Source: Euclidia mi
Taxonomy: Eukaryota > Arthropoda > Insecta > Lepidoptera > Erebidae
Reading direction: 5' to 3'
DNA: 64,000 bases
Assembly: GCA_944739405.2 (NCBI GenBank)
Contig: OX123191.2
Coordinates: 8,598,830-8,662,829 of the forward strand
Position 1 is the stretch's first letter, and each line of letters begins with the position of its first letter. The notes below the pieces were generated by a model, which saw only the letters and a list, made by a program, of their open reading frames with translations, was not told the origin of the DNA and ran no database searches. Shown here in pieces: positions 23,255 to 33,940 of this stretch. Position numbers and translations under genes: made by a program.

Positions 23255-23815
23255 TAAAGTACTACACAAACTATAGTTACTTCAACCTGTAGTGAAACTC
23301 GTAGTACGGGTATCAAACTTACCGGTATGTACAGACGCCCACTCGCTCCCACTTTTAACATCTGGTTAATTAGGGGTTAATAAAGTAGATTGTTTTCTTG
23401 AGGTCACTAAGGTATACATTGTTATATTTTTACAGTCTCGTAGGGTATAGTTTATGGTATTATTTTGTAATTGAAGCGTTCAATGATACTACGAATGTGT
23501 TGCAGTTAGTTGTTCAATTATAATAATTTTAGTAGTAAAGGTCATGGACAAAAAAAATGAGTTATTTTTGTTTGTATAGCTTCTTTATTGCAATAGTGGC
23601 AAGATCTTCTTCAGTAGCTCTTCTATTGAGAATCAACATCAAAAGGCTTGGCAGCTTTGATATTTATTGTTAGACATCAAAATAATGCCATTTTTTATGT
23701 TTAATAGTTAACATTTATTTAAAAATAATCAGAACAGACAGCATACTCATAACAACAATTCGAGGTCACACACAGTATTATATCATGTTAAGCGAACACT
23801 GGCGGCTTAAAACTG
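23255..23815. other. No recognisable feature
   Basis: AT-rich, nothing supportable. Confidence 0.45.
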
Positions 23816-23821
23816 CACATA

Positions 23822-23975
23822 CATACATATACTCGCGCCTTTTTCCTGTCGGGGTAGGCAAAGAACAAGTGGCGTTCCGTTCGAACGCCACTTGTTTCTA
23901 TCCTTACAAAACTCACACGTTTCCTCTACATTCATTACGCTTTTCATAAATGCTCGCCGGTTCCATGTGCTTCAG
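23822..23975 (-). mobile_element. LINE 3' end (copy 3) with internal inverted duplication
   Basis: Reverse-orientation copy of the tail at 10,925-11,088 and 26,853-26,997 (CTCGCGCCTTTTTCC, then the complement of the CKDRSKW region). Compared with the others, about 17 bp near 23,885-23,910 is inverted and duplicated, making a hairpin with 14-bp arms (AACAAGTGGCGTTC / GAACGCCACTTGTT). Confidence 0.6.
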
Positions 23976-23979
23976 ACCT

Positions 23980-24590
23980 TTCCGTTTTTCAAAACGTCAA
24001 TTTGTGTTAGTAAGATCTAAAATCGCGGCCTTATCCTTTGCTGTCCAAAAAGTAAGACACGCTCACAATGTTCTGGAGTCAATCAAATTAGGTTTACACG
24101 TATTTAGGAGCATCGTTCAACAATTACCGAGTATTTAAAGGCCTGAGTCGATATCGTGCGATAAATTGAGGCAGTTATTACATTCTATCACGCTAACACA
24201 TCTGCGAGCTTTTCTTTACTTTCGAACAGTTTTATCTTTAAATACATTTTCATTTATGGGACATATCTCTAATTCTGCAGTAAAACAGTAAAGTTTTATT
24301 ATATGTGTCTATTACTTGACCTATCCGGGGACAACTTATACACATTTTCGATTTAAATAGTACGAGTATATTAAAAGGAATAGAAGAAGAACTACGACAA
24401 GACAAGACATTGAGCCCTACACCAACCTGCCTGGCCAACGCGGTGTAGTAAACTAAATCATCTTATTGACACACATGGCATATTGTGAAGCAAATAGGGA
24501 ATGACCTTATGTCTAAAAGTAGACTTTGAAAGGATGCATGATGAGTCAGGAATCTATAGCGCATAATACTTTTTATATAAAATCTTTTGC
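23980..24590. other. No recognisable feature
   Basis: Short frames only; nothing supportable. Confidence 0.45.
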
Positions 24591-24595
24591 CAAAC

Positions 24596-24775
24596 CGATA
24601 ACGGCAATAGGCTCGCCCCCTATTACGTGGGACCTAAAAATTCATGGCGACATGTGGGTGTAATATTACACCTCTGCCTACCCCTTCTGTCTCGTGTGGG
24701 AATCGAACCCAGAACACACGGCGCAGTGTCAAGTGGTGAGGCGGCCGCCTAAACCACAACACCAACCGTGCAGCC
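24596..24775. mobile_element. SINE family 1 body fragment joined to a tRNA-like head
   Basis: 24,596-24,691 is a plus-strand family-1 body (GGCAATAGGCTCGCCCCC, CTCTGCCTACCCCTTC). It is followed by a minus-strand tRNA-like unit at 24,692-24,775 (complement of GGTTCGATTCCCACACGAG, head GGCTGCACGGTTGGTG). The second part may be a different SINE head rather than a gene. Confidence 0.55.
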
Positions 24776-24779
24776 TAGT

Positions 24780-25255
24780 CTCTGGTACGTATGAGTCCGT
24801 ATATCTTAGTATTTTTTATCGGCTAATGTTTTAATAGCATACTTTTAGTTACGGTAGAATACACGTAGATGTTGTATGGAGATAAGTTGAGTTCATATCA
24901 ATAAGTGTTGGCGACGAAACTCCCCTTATTGTTTCTTACTAGAATTTCTTGTACATATTCTCATGTGTAGCTGCTTTAACTTATACGGTTGTTGCCCTTT
25001 TCATCGAGTTGTTATTACTTTACTCAGAACTGATATTTTTGTATTTTTGGATGAATCTCGAAGATGTATAGGTATCAAAATAAAAATTGATTGCATGTTA
25101 TCAAAAAAATATTATGTTCTCGTTACATATTTAACGAGTTCGTCTTGCAATTTTTAATACAAATTCATATGAATTTAGAATTCTTGTTGGCTGTTGAGTG
25201 TATCTAATCTAAACCAAAAATTATTTTTCATGAAAGTTCAAAATGCAATCACTAT
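24780..25255. other. No recognisable feature
   Basis: AT-rich; the 64-codon frame at 24,963 has no recognisable domain. Confidence 0.45.
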
Positions 25256-25257
25256 GC

Positions 25258-25388
25258 TGTGCTCTCTCCGAGGCGTAGGGCAAGCGATAATTAACGACTG
25301 AATGTGTACGAAACTTCAAAAACTACGCACGATACGAAACCTTCTGCGTGGCAGTCTCTTGGTCAATCTTCAATAGGCCATCTCTGTC
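25258..25388 (-). mobile_element. SINE family 2 head fragment
   Basis: CTCTCCGAGGCGTAGGGCAA and AGCGATAATTAACGAC match 9,745-9,884. The body is missing. Confidence 0.6.
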
Positions 25389-25459
25389 TTATTTTAAATG
25401 TATCATGGTAAAATAACATATGGATAAACAACAAACAAAGCCTATTCCGTTGTTTATCA

Positions 25460-25575
25460 TAACTAGTCTTGTCTTTAGAGGAGTTCGGTATTGTCAACCT
25501 TTTTCTATTGCAAAAGTTGGGGTGGGCAATCCGAGGGTGCGTGGTGGGTTCCTCTTTCCTTCCATTAGGTTATAT
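25460..25575 (+). pseudogene. LINE C-terminus fragment (second copy)
   Basis: Reads GVRYCQPFSIAKVGVGNPR then VRGGFLFPS, matching residues of the minus-strand relic at 2,354-2,619 in the same frame. It stops before the WNNLP block, so it is cut at both ends. Confidence 0.55.
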
Positions 25576-25652
25576 TATATTATTGTTCTAATATATGTAC
25601 TTATTTGAGTAATATAATAATATCAGCAATGGTCTAATGATTAGACAAACAG

Positions 25653-25921
25653 ACTGCCTCGTTGGTTTCACGGCATAAATGTGCACGGCATGTGTGTGTG
25701 TGGGATTGGTAGGTCTCGGGTTCGATTCCCGGGTCGGGCAAAGTGTTATTGGGTTTTCCGTTAGGAAATTCTTAGTAACAACACGGAGTCTGGTAATGTG
25801 CCCGGTACGGCAATAGGCTCGCCCCCTATTACGTGGGACCTCAAAATTCATGGCGAAATGTAGGTGTAATATTACACTTCTGCCTACCCCTTCGGGGATA
25901 CAGGCGTGAGTCTATAAAAAA
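25653..25921 (+). mobile_element. SINE family 1, variant head
   Basis: Head begins ACTGCCTCGTTGGTTTC and contains an insertion relative to the standard family-1 head before the B box GGTTCGATTCCCGGG. The body and tail (CCCCTTCGGGGATACAGG) are standard and end in an A-run. The 38,855-39,117 copy has the same variant head, so this is a distinct subfamily. Confidence 0.82.
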
Positions 25922-25926
25922 AATGC

Positions 25927-26395
25927 TAATTTTATCGTTTGCCTACTGCCTCTGAGAACACGTTAAGCTGTCGGTCCCAGCTATCGTGAAGATCTTTGAC
26001 AGTCGTTATAGGAAATCAGAACCTCCAAATAAGCTGTTACTAGACTATACCATTGTCCGTGTGGTGACGGATTAAGAATACGCAATGTCACTACCATGGG
26101 GTGGGTCATCACCCATGGGTGTCGTAAAAGCCGACAGAGGGAGCATATTATGCAGAGAACAGCACTGTAAGAGTAGGCCAGCGTTGTATAGTAGGCCAAT
26201 TCCTCCTTTCAAAGGAGAGGCCTAATCCAGCAGTGGACTGTAAAGGGCTGATGATGAGACTATACCATGGAATATATGATTTGCGGAGGTCAGACAGGCA
26301 GTCGCTCTGTGTTAAAGCTAATATTCAGTCTAATACAGTTAGATTAGTAGGCGGACCCCGGGTTGTAACTAGGATAACGCTAGGAAGATGATGAT
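25927..26395 (+). mobile_element. SINE family 2 body, interrupted by family 3
   Basis: 25,927-26,053 and 26,269-26,395 together make one family-2 body: GTCGGTCCCAGC, AAGATCTTTGACAGTC, then GGAGGTCAGACAGGCAGTCG, and a GATGATGATG end. A family-3 element splits it at 26,054-26,256. The head is missing, apparently displaced by the family-1 SINE upstream. Confidence 0.8.
26054..26256 (+). mobile_element. SINE family 3 copy with 12-bp target duplication
   Basis: Flanked by AGACTATACCAT at 26,042-26,053 and 26,257-26,268. Landmarks: GTGTGGTGACGGATTAAG, GGGTGTCGTAAAAGCCGAC, GGCCAATTCCTCCTTTC, AGCAGTGGACTG and a GATGATGAG tail. No tRNA-like head is visible. Other copies: 27,822-28,024, 45,781-46,034 and 46,152-46,378. 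Confidence 0.85.
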
Positions 26396-26399
26396 GAAA

Positions 26400-26850
26400 A
26401 TTCAACATTATTACGGGGAGTCAGTATTCGCTTGATAGGACATTGATATCCATCAAAATACAAAATTACGAGACAATTTAACCTTTCGGCCTTATGTCAT
26501 ACACAGAAGGTACAATTTTGGTACTTCTAAAGTTTAGTTTAGATTCAATAAATGTCCGAGTTTCGGCTAACCGAAGCCAGTCTCGTATAAATAGAACATT
26601 ATCGACAGCGTGACCTCAATCTAAACTGTATCGACATCGACACTTGGAATAGTTTGAGAACATCATCACTCTGGGTAGATCAAAGATAGATACCTAGTCG
26701 ACACAGAGACATTTGATTGATGTTTGTATAAACTATTTATTAAATTTGTAATACTAAGTATATTAGAATAACTTTTTTGGTGTTTAATATGGTGTATAAT
26801 TACGATATAATTTTAAAGACTGTAGGACATTCGTCGACCAAGGGGACGTT
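26400..26850. other. No recognisable feature
   Basis: AT-rich, nothing supportable. Confidence 0.45.
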
Positions 26851-26852
26851 TT

Positions 26853-26997
26853 GAAAAAGCACCCGTAACCGGCCAGCATGTATGAAAAGAGTAATGAATG
26901 TAAAGGAAGTACGTGAGGTTTGTAAGGATAGAAGCAAGTGGCGTTCCGTTGTATCTGCCTATCCCGACGGAAAAAGGGCGTGAGTATATGTATGTAT
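26853..26997 (+). pseudogene. LINE C-terminus plus 3' tail (copy 2)
   Basis: Frame 26,882-26,983 reads MKRVMNVKEVREVCKDRSK then WRSVVSAYPDGKRA to TGA, parallel to 10,957-11,058. The TATGTATG tail is split by the hAT-like element at 26,998-27,681 and resumes at 27,682. Confidence 0.6.
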
Positions 26998-27681
26998 TAG
27001 TGATGGATATATTAGCAATCATATTAATTTTAGCATGCGAATTTTCATTTAGCATTTAGCAAATGAAATATTGCTGCGAAATTTCGTAAAGTGTGAATTC
27101 ATCGCTTCGTGCGCTATTCGGTTCGTTCATAGTTTCTTGTTTACGCGGGACACGCGTTCTCTGTCTCGCCCACAGGAATACTCAATAAATCCGTTTCACG
27201 TGACACGATAAGTGGAATTATTAGCAAATGGTGCGAATGCGAACGATGATTTTAAGCAATTATTATATTAATATGTTTGATTTACTCGTATTTACGGTCG
27301 TATATTGAGTAAATGTGTGCGAATGTTTGTTAAGATAATAATAATGTGTGTAGCACGCGTTTGACGCGCTACGTATTATGCCAAAGATTAGTTATTACGA
27401 ATTGACTTAAGATGGTAGGAGATTTGTTTACGAATTTGATAAACTTTCTTTCGTGTAATGTTTATTGTTGTACTTATAATTAATAATAATATTAACTAAT
27501 TAAACCAGTACCTGTAAATAATCAAAGGCGAACATTAATAAATTTCACACTTCACATACAAAGCTATTATTAATTATCTTCATAGTTAGCAAATAGCATA
27601 GCAATAGCATTTAGCATGCTAAGATTCACGAATTCGCATGCTAATGCAATTTATGCGAAATCGCATTAATTGCCATCACTA
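26998..27681. mobile_element. hAT-like non-autonomous element, 684 bp, 8-bp target duplication
   Basis: Ends are TAGTGATGG and CCATCACTA (9-bp perfect inverted ends; weaker similarity continues inward, rich in TTAGCATGC-type words). Flanked by GTATGTAT at 26,990-26,997 and 27,682-27,689. Eight-base duplications and TAGTGATGG-like ends fit the hAT superfamily. No transposase frame. The duplicated target is itself a TATG repeat, so its exact length is slightly ambiguous. Confidence 0.78.
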
Positions 27682-27821
27682 GTATGTATGTATTTTAATG
27701 TAATACTATAATTTTATATTTGTATGATGTAATGGTTAAACACGATTGCTTATTAATATATTTTGTACGTATAGTTATATTGAAAAAAATAATAAATAGG
27801 GGTGAGTATATAAGTTGATGT

Positions 27822-28024
27822 GTCATCATCATCATGTTTTCATTTGTAGTCCACTGCTGGATATAGGCCTCCCCAGGTTTGAGTCACAATAGGATCGAAA
27901 ATACTTCTCTACCACGCTGGCCAGATGGGTTGACATAGAGTGGCATTTGGAGATTTCTGCCTTGTCGTAAAATACTATTTCTTTCGTGTAGTTTCCTTAG
28001 TCGCCATTTACGACACCCATGCCA
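27822..28024 (-). mobile_element. SINE family 3 copy, diverged
   Basis: Minus orientation: TCATCATCATCATG at the low end, AGTCCACTGCTGG, then CACGCTGGCCAG and ACGACACCCATG. Confidence 0.55.
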
Positions 28025-29806
28025 TGTAATGAAAAATCCTAGTAAAACTTTATATACCTAATGTGTTGAAATGCATTAGAAAAAAATTTAAGGGGTTAAT
28101 ATATTGCTATAGGTATAGGGGTTAATATATTACTATAAGTGTTCCTGATATCAGAACAAATTTAAGGACAGGGTGTATTCACAATCTGCAACCACACTCT
28201 ACGAAGAGTGAAACAAACATCTATGGAGCTTCAAGTCAACTCATTTATTTTGGTACAAATAGCGAGTGATTAAGTACCTTTTTAGATAGCCTGTTTAAGT
28301 ATTATACCATTCACAGAAATAGCCCTCGTCTGCTTATAGCACATTTATCTAAAATAACCAATAACTTATAAATTGAACTACCAATATAAATTGATCACCC
28401 AAATTACCCAAGTGAATATCAAAAGATTATTTACCATTTACTTCGCAGATTGATATCGAATACAGCACTGATTCTATTTGAGCCACAGACGATGTTCGCT
28501 CGCCCGCCGTAAATTGGGTTGCAACTGATTGATTTTCCGTGTTGTGTTCTGAAACATGTTTAGACAGGGATGTCGGACTGAAATGGCGACTTAGTGCAGA
28601 CGGGGTGGTGTTTCCTTCGAATCTGTGAGACAGTTCTAAAGATGCTGTACCAGATTAGGTTTGTGATCTACTTTAATTTAACAGTAGGGTGACTCGCATT
28701 GGGCTGGACAAAATAAGGTATGAAAACATAGAATAAAGAGTACTAATTAAAACATGTGGCCATAAAAACCAAAGTTTGCTTACAAATTAGTTTCGGCAAA
28801 TGTTGTGATATCTGCAGAGAGTGAGAGCAGACAGTAATGTTAACAATAAGTTTTGTAAGTGGTGCCGCTGATGAAAAGTTTCTATGTGTGATGCATCGAC
28901 TTTTTATTCTTGATCTCTAATATCGAAATCTTGAATAACAAATATGACGACTTTCATGGACGTTGATCGGTTATTTAAAACACCAGGGTTTACGAAAGTA
29001 TGTAGCTACATGAGATATTATCTTGCAAATCCTATCATAATAGTACGTGACCGACATATTATCATCCTTAGATATGTAGAAATCTGTGCGGACGTAGCTA
29101 TATCAAGTTGGTGGCGCCACTAGTCACTGTTTACATCAAGCTCCCGTATTCTTGTGTTTTAAAAATATTATAAGTGATTAATAGAACTAAATCTGTGACT
29201 AAAGGTGTATATAAGTGAACAATAAAGATTGACAAAGTGAAGGATAAAAGAATCTGTGCACATAATACGAAATATTTTAAATAACAAAAATAAACGACAA
29301 ACGGTAAAACAAACGAAATACGAAGAAAGAAAGTGTATATACAGAAAAATTACAAATCAAAACTATTTACAAATCAAAACTAGGATGAATAACCGTGTAA
29401 AAACTGTTATGTGATTATAAAACAGTGAAATAACAGTGACTTTGCATTTTGTTAATAAAGGAAAATGCCAAATTATCCTATTCGATCCATAACGCATAGT
29501 GACATCTATTAGAAAGTCAGTAAACGACGATATCCACGAGCTATTAAAACTAAGTTGTACTTACATCAAATGTAATTAGGATCCGAGGACAGTCCTTGTA
29601 ATGCCATCTACTAGAATATTGAATGAACTAGAGACTTAAGAAAAGAGTCGGCAAATTTGGAACTAAAGGTAACAGCAGTTGTGGCGGCTCCGTAAAGCAC
29701 GCAGCTTCCAGTACTGGTGACTCGAGTTCGATTCTCACATTACGGAACACTTTTTGAGAAGTTTTAAATTTCTGAATTTATTTAAATTATCATAAAACCA
29801 GCAAAA

Positions 29807-31063
29807 ATGGAGGATGAGTATGATAAAAATATCACTCAGAGAATACACAGTAAATGTCTGAATAATAAAATAAACATCACCCTAAGTAGTGATGGTGAGT
29901 TTGATATGGACGCATCCTATCAAAGCTTACCAAATCTCACGGAGGATATCGCTACATTGAAAGAAGAAATACAAAAACTTAAATTGGAGTTGCAGTCAGC
30001 TAACGCAGAAATTGATTTATTAAATACCGAAAACTACACACTATAAAATAAGTTAGAAACAAGTGAAAACAAGGTAAAATTTTTGAAAGCAATAGGAATT
30101 CCAGAGTTCCCCAGCGAAACATGCAAAACGCCTAAAAAATTCTACTCGCCTAGACTTAAACGTCGCATTTCTACAATAGCTAATAAAAGTAATGTTGTTC
30201 AATCAATTATGAATTCCCCTGAGTTATTGTCGAATGAATCAGTAAACAGTATTCAAGTACACACACCCAAAAGTACTCAGCCAAGTAAGAATACAAAAAA
30301 GGTCTTGATAGATTCTGTTGAAGGGGCCAAAAATGCAGAATGTCAAAAAATAACCACCTCACCCCCGCGGCCTAAGGAACAGGTACAAGCTATGTCAACA
30401 GTGGGGAAAACTGTGCATATTTTTGGAGGGCAGCAATGTGCGGGCCTAGCATCAAGCTTAATATGGTCCAGAACACGCACACAGTACGAACATTACAAGT
30501 TCCGCGCTAACATAAAACCTGGAGCGAAAACAGGAGAAATTGTGAAGTCATCATCGTCATGTGACTTTAACAAAAATGACACCATCATATTGTCTGTCGG
30601 TGAACATGATACGAATCCTATGCAAGTTGTTATTGAGTTAAGCGCCTGCCTAAAAAATCTAGCAGATTGCTGAGTATTTGTATTAGGAGTCTGTAATAGT
30701 ATACACTTAAATGAAACAAAACTTAATGACACGCTAAGCCTTGTTTGTAATAATTTTAGTTATGTAAAATTTATCAACTTTGGAGATGTCAGGGTTTCTA
30801 AGTTTGTTGATATATGTAAGTATTTAAACAGCGCTCTAGACAAATATTTTTATGAACAAAATTTTCTTAATATTTCGTATAGGAAAATTAATACTAATTA
30901 CAAAAATTCAATAATGGGGCATGGTTCTCAGAGTAAAACACAATTGTTACCTCGTAAAGGCACCATTCCATATTATTTCTCTCTGATGAATTGTAACAAA
31001 TCAAAAGATAATAAAACTAAATTAGATATGGAGCAAAACAGTACTAAAATTTGTTTTCGTTAA
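29807..31063 (+). pseudogene. CR1-group LINE ORF1 (coiled coil + SGNH-esterase-like)
   Basis: About 418 codons in one frame with two internal stops: TAA at 30,044-30,046 and TGA at 30,671-30,673. Residues about 35-90 form a heptad-like stretch (IATLKEEIQKLKLELQSA), a likely trimerising coiled coil. Later, VHIFGGQQCAGLASSLI and IILSVGEHDTNP sit where SGNH/GDSL esterase-type ORF1 domains have GDSQ- and GEND-like blocks; here the first block has GGQQ in place of GDSQ, so the usual Ser is missing. Such ORF1 proteins bind LINE RNA in ribonucleoprotein particles. The frame is otherwise clean, so the stops are recent. ORF2 begins at once after the final TAA. Confidence 0.75.
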
Positions 31064-31064
31064 T

Positions 31065-33940
31065 AACGAAACACACTGTTCTACACTAAATATTTATCAT
31101 CAAAATATATGTGGTATTACAAGTAAAAAAGATGAGTTTGAAATATATTTAAATGATTTGTCATATGAACTCCATTATATATGTATTTCAGAACACTTTT
31201 TAAATGAAACACAAGTAAGTCAATTTAACTTAAGTAATTATAAAATGGTGGCTTACAACACTAGACTTAACAAGAAACGGGGAGGTACTTTGATTTTGAC
31301 AACACTTGGTAGAAAAATAGAGGAACTGCAAATATGTAAGAAATTGTATAAAACTGACTGTTTTGAAGTCTGTGGAGTCAAAGATGTAGAAACAAATTTG
31401 TGTGTTATTTGTTGTTATAGAACGCCTGCGAATAAAAATGTTGACAACTTCATGGATAGGCTTGAAAAGCTACTACAGTATTTCCTCAATAAAAAATGTT
31501 TGATCTGTGGTGACTTCAATATTAATTTATGTAAAGATGACATTAGACGTAATTCTTTCATATCACTGCTTATGTGTTATAATTTTAGGTATCAAATAGA
31601 CGCACCTACTTTTAGGCGAAATAAATCAGAATCGTGCATTGATAATATCTTGACAAACTTACCAGATAATTGTATTAGGAACACAAATGTTGAACATAAT
31701 GGACTGTCAGACGGGCACACTGGACTATTTTGTGAACTTCGCTTAGAAATTGTTGAGCTTAAAAACCGACCTAATTATGTGCTGCTATGCAGAAGAAGTT
31801 ATAATGATAATAACAAAAAACAGTTTAGAGGCAAAATATTAGAGACAAACTGGAGCACTGTCATAAACACGTTTCTTTGCAAATTTAAAAACATTCATTC
31901 GACAATATTTAAAAAGCGTATAGTAAAATTTAACATTAGAAGGAATGGCAAATCTAAATGGATAACAAACGGAATAAGGATAGCTAGCAAAGTTAAACGA
32001 TTTCTCAACACTATAGATAGGACCCAATGTGATAATTCAGTGCTGGAATATCGGAACAGATATAATAGACTATACAAAAAGGTTGTTAACGCTGCAAAAA
32101 GAAATTATGTTAGGAAACAGATAGAAAAGGCATCAGATTCTAGTAAGGAAATATGGAAAGTAGTCAATTTGCAGCGCAACGGCGCTAAGACATCTGATGA
32201 TGAGCAAATTTTACTTAAAGTTAACAGCACAGTTACTAGCAATGCATTAGATGTAGCTAATATATTTTCATTGAAATTCGACAACTCTGTACGCTTGACC
32301 TCATGTAATAGGATACTAGCTATATGGCGTATTTAAATGAAAGTATTGACAGAGTAGGTATTAATATGAGTTTCGAGCAGGTTACACCCTCAGAAATATT
32401 CAAAATGGTAAAAAAATGGACAACAAGTCATCTGTTGGTTTCGACGAAATACCACTAACAATTATTAAAGATAATATTGACCTTCTGGCAGCCCCCTTAG
32501 CATCCCTCTATAACCAATGTTTTAAAGAGGGTCTTTTCCCGGACCAGTTCAAAATTGCAAGGGTTCTCCCAATTTATAAGAAAGGTACAAAGACAGACCC
32601 TTCAAATTATAGGCCGATTTCCGTGTTACCGGTTTTGTCCAAAATGTTGGAAAAATAATGAAAGATAGACTCATGAAGCACTTAAGATCCCACAGTGTCT
32701 TATTTAACCAGCAGTATGGTAGTATGGTACCAAAAATCAGTAGGCACAACTGATGCCATAGAGGCGTTAATTGATGAGGTCGTCTGTAACTTGAATAATA
32801 GGCGTAAGGTGGCAGGTATTTTCCTGGATCTTAGCTCCGCGTTCGATACTGTTGATCACGATATACTCTTGGACAAATTAGAATACTATGGTGTAAGAAA
32901 CGATGTGCTTGCGTTATTTAGTTCCTATTTAAATAATAGACGACAATATGTAGAAGTCAGGTCAGTAGTGGATGGAGAAGAAAAAGTCGTTAAATCCAAT
33001 TTAACCCCAATATCTCGTGGTGTTCCTCAGGGATCAGTCTTAGGCCCAATTTTCTTCATCTTGTTTTTAAACGACTTGATAGGGTATGTACAAAATCATG
33101 TATCTGACACGAAACTCATTATTTTCGCTGATGATACAAATGCAATAATATCAGCAGATAATACTACTGATTTAGAATCTAAGGTTAACGCAGTTTTAAA
33201 AGTTTTTGAACAATGGTTTAGCATAAATAATCTTAAACTAAACGCAAACAAAACAAAAGAAAGATGCCAGTATAGAAGTATCGTCTACCGGTAATAAAGT
33301 AGAAGTGGTAGATAACATCAAATTCTTGGGTGTTAATATAGATGCTTGGTTAAAATGGAAGCAAGAGACACACGCCGTAACTAAGTCTGTAAGTTCTGCG
33401 TGCTACGCCATTAGAAGTCTAAGGGAAGAACTTACAATACCTCAACTTAGGATGATATACTTTGCTTTAGTTGAATCTAAACTCAGATATAGCATTTTAT
33501 TTTGGGGAAATAGTTATAAATACAATATAAACTCTACTTTTGTCATGCAGAAAAGGGCCATTAGAACAATCCTTCGTCTTAAACAAACAGATTTCTGCAG
33601 GGAACACTTTATAAATCTCAAAATTCTAACAGTGCCGTGTCTCTATATTTTGGTTCTGTTAACTAACTTTGTTAAGAATCTCAACAATGAAGAAACTAAT
33701 GAGCAAAGGAAAATTAGACAAAACACTCGTAGAAAGGATCTAGCCTCAACAATACAGCCGAAACTCAATGTAGTTCAACACAGCACTAGAGCACAATCAG
33801 TGTCATTATATAATAAGCTACCCACAGAATTCAAAAGTATATATAGTGCAAACATATTTAAAAATAAATTAAAAACGTATTTATTGGGGAAAGGCTATTA
33901 TAGCATTGAAGAGTTTATAAATGACAAATGGCAGACATAA
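31065..33940 (+). pseudogene. CR1-group LINE ORF2: endonuclease + reverse transcriptase, broken
   Basis: Endonuclease: NIYHQNICGI, the catalytic-Glu block CISEHFLNE, CLICGDFNINLC (Asp and Asn), ESCIDNILTN and LSDGHTGLFC (canonical SDH; here a Gly sits between Asp and His). RT: SSVGFDEIPL, FKIARVLPIYKKGT, NYRPISVLPVLSKMLEK, FLDLSSAFDTVDH (first Asp), RGVPQGSVLGPIFF, IIFADDTNAI (catalytic DD) and NIKFLGVNID, then a C-terminal region to TAA at 33,938. Breaks: a frameshift near 32,300, one-base losses in A-runs near 32,410 and 32,655, a disrupted site near 32,715 with a short AGTATGGT-type duplication, and a small deletion/frameshift near 33,262. In life it nicks target DNA and copies LINE RNA. 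No start Met is evident; translation may reinitiate after ORF1. Confidence 0.87.
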
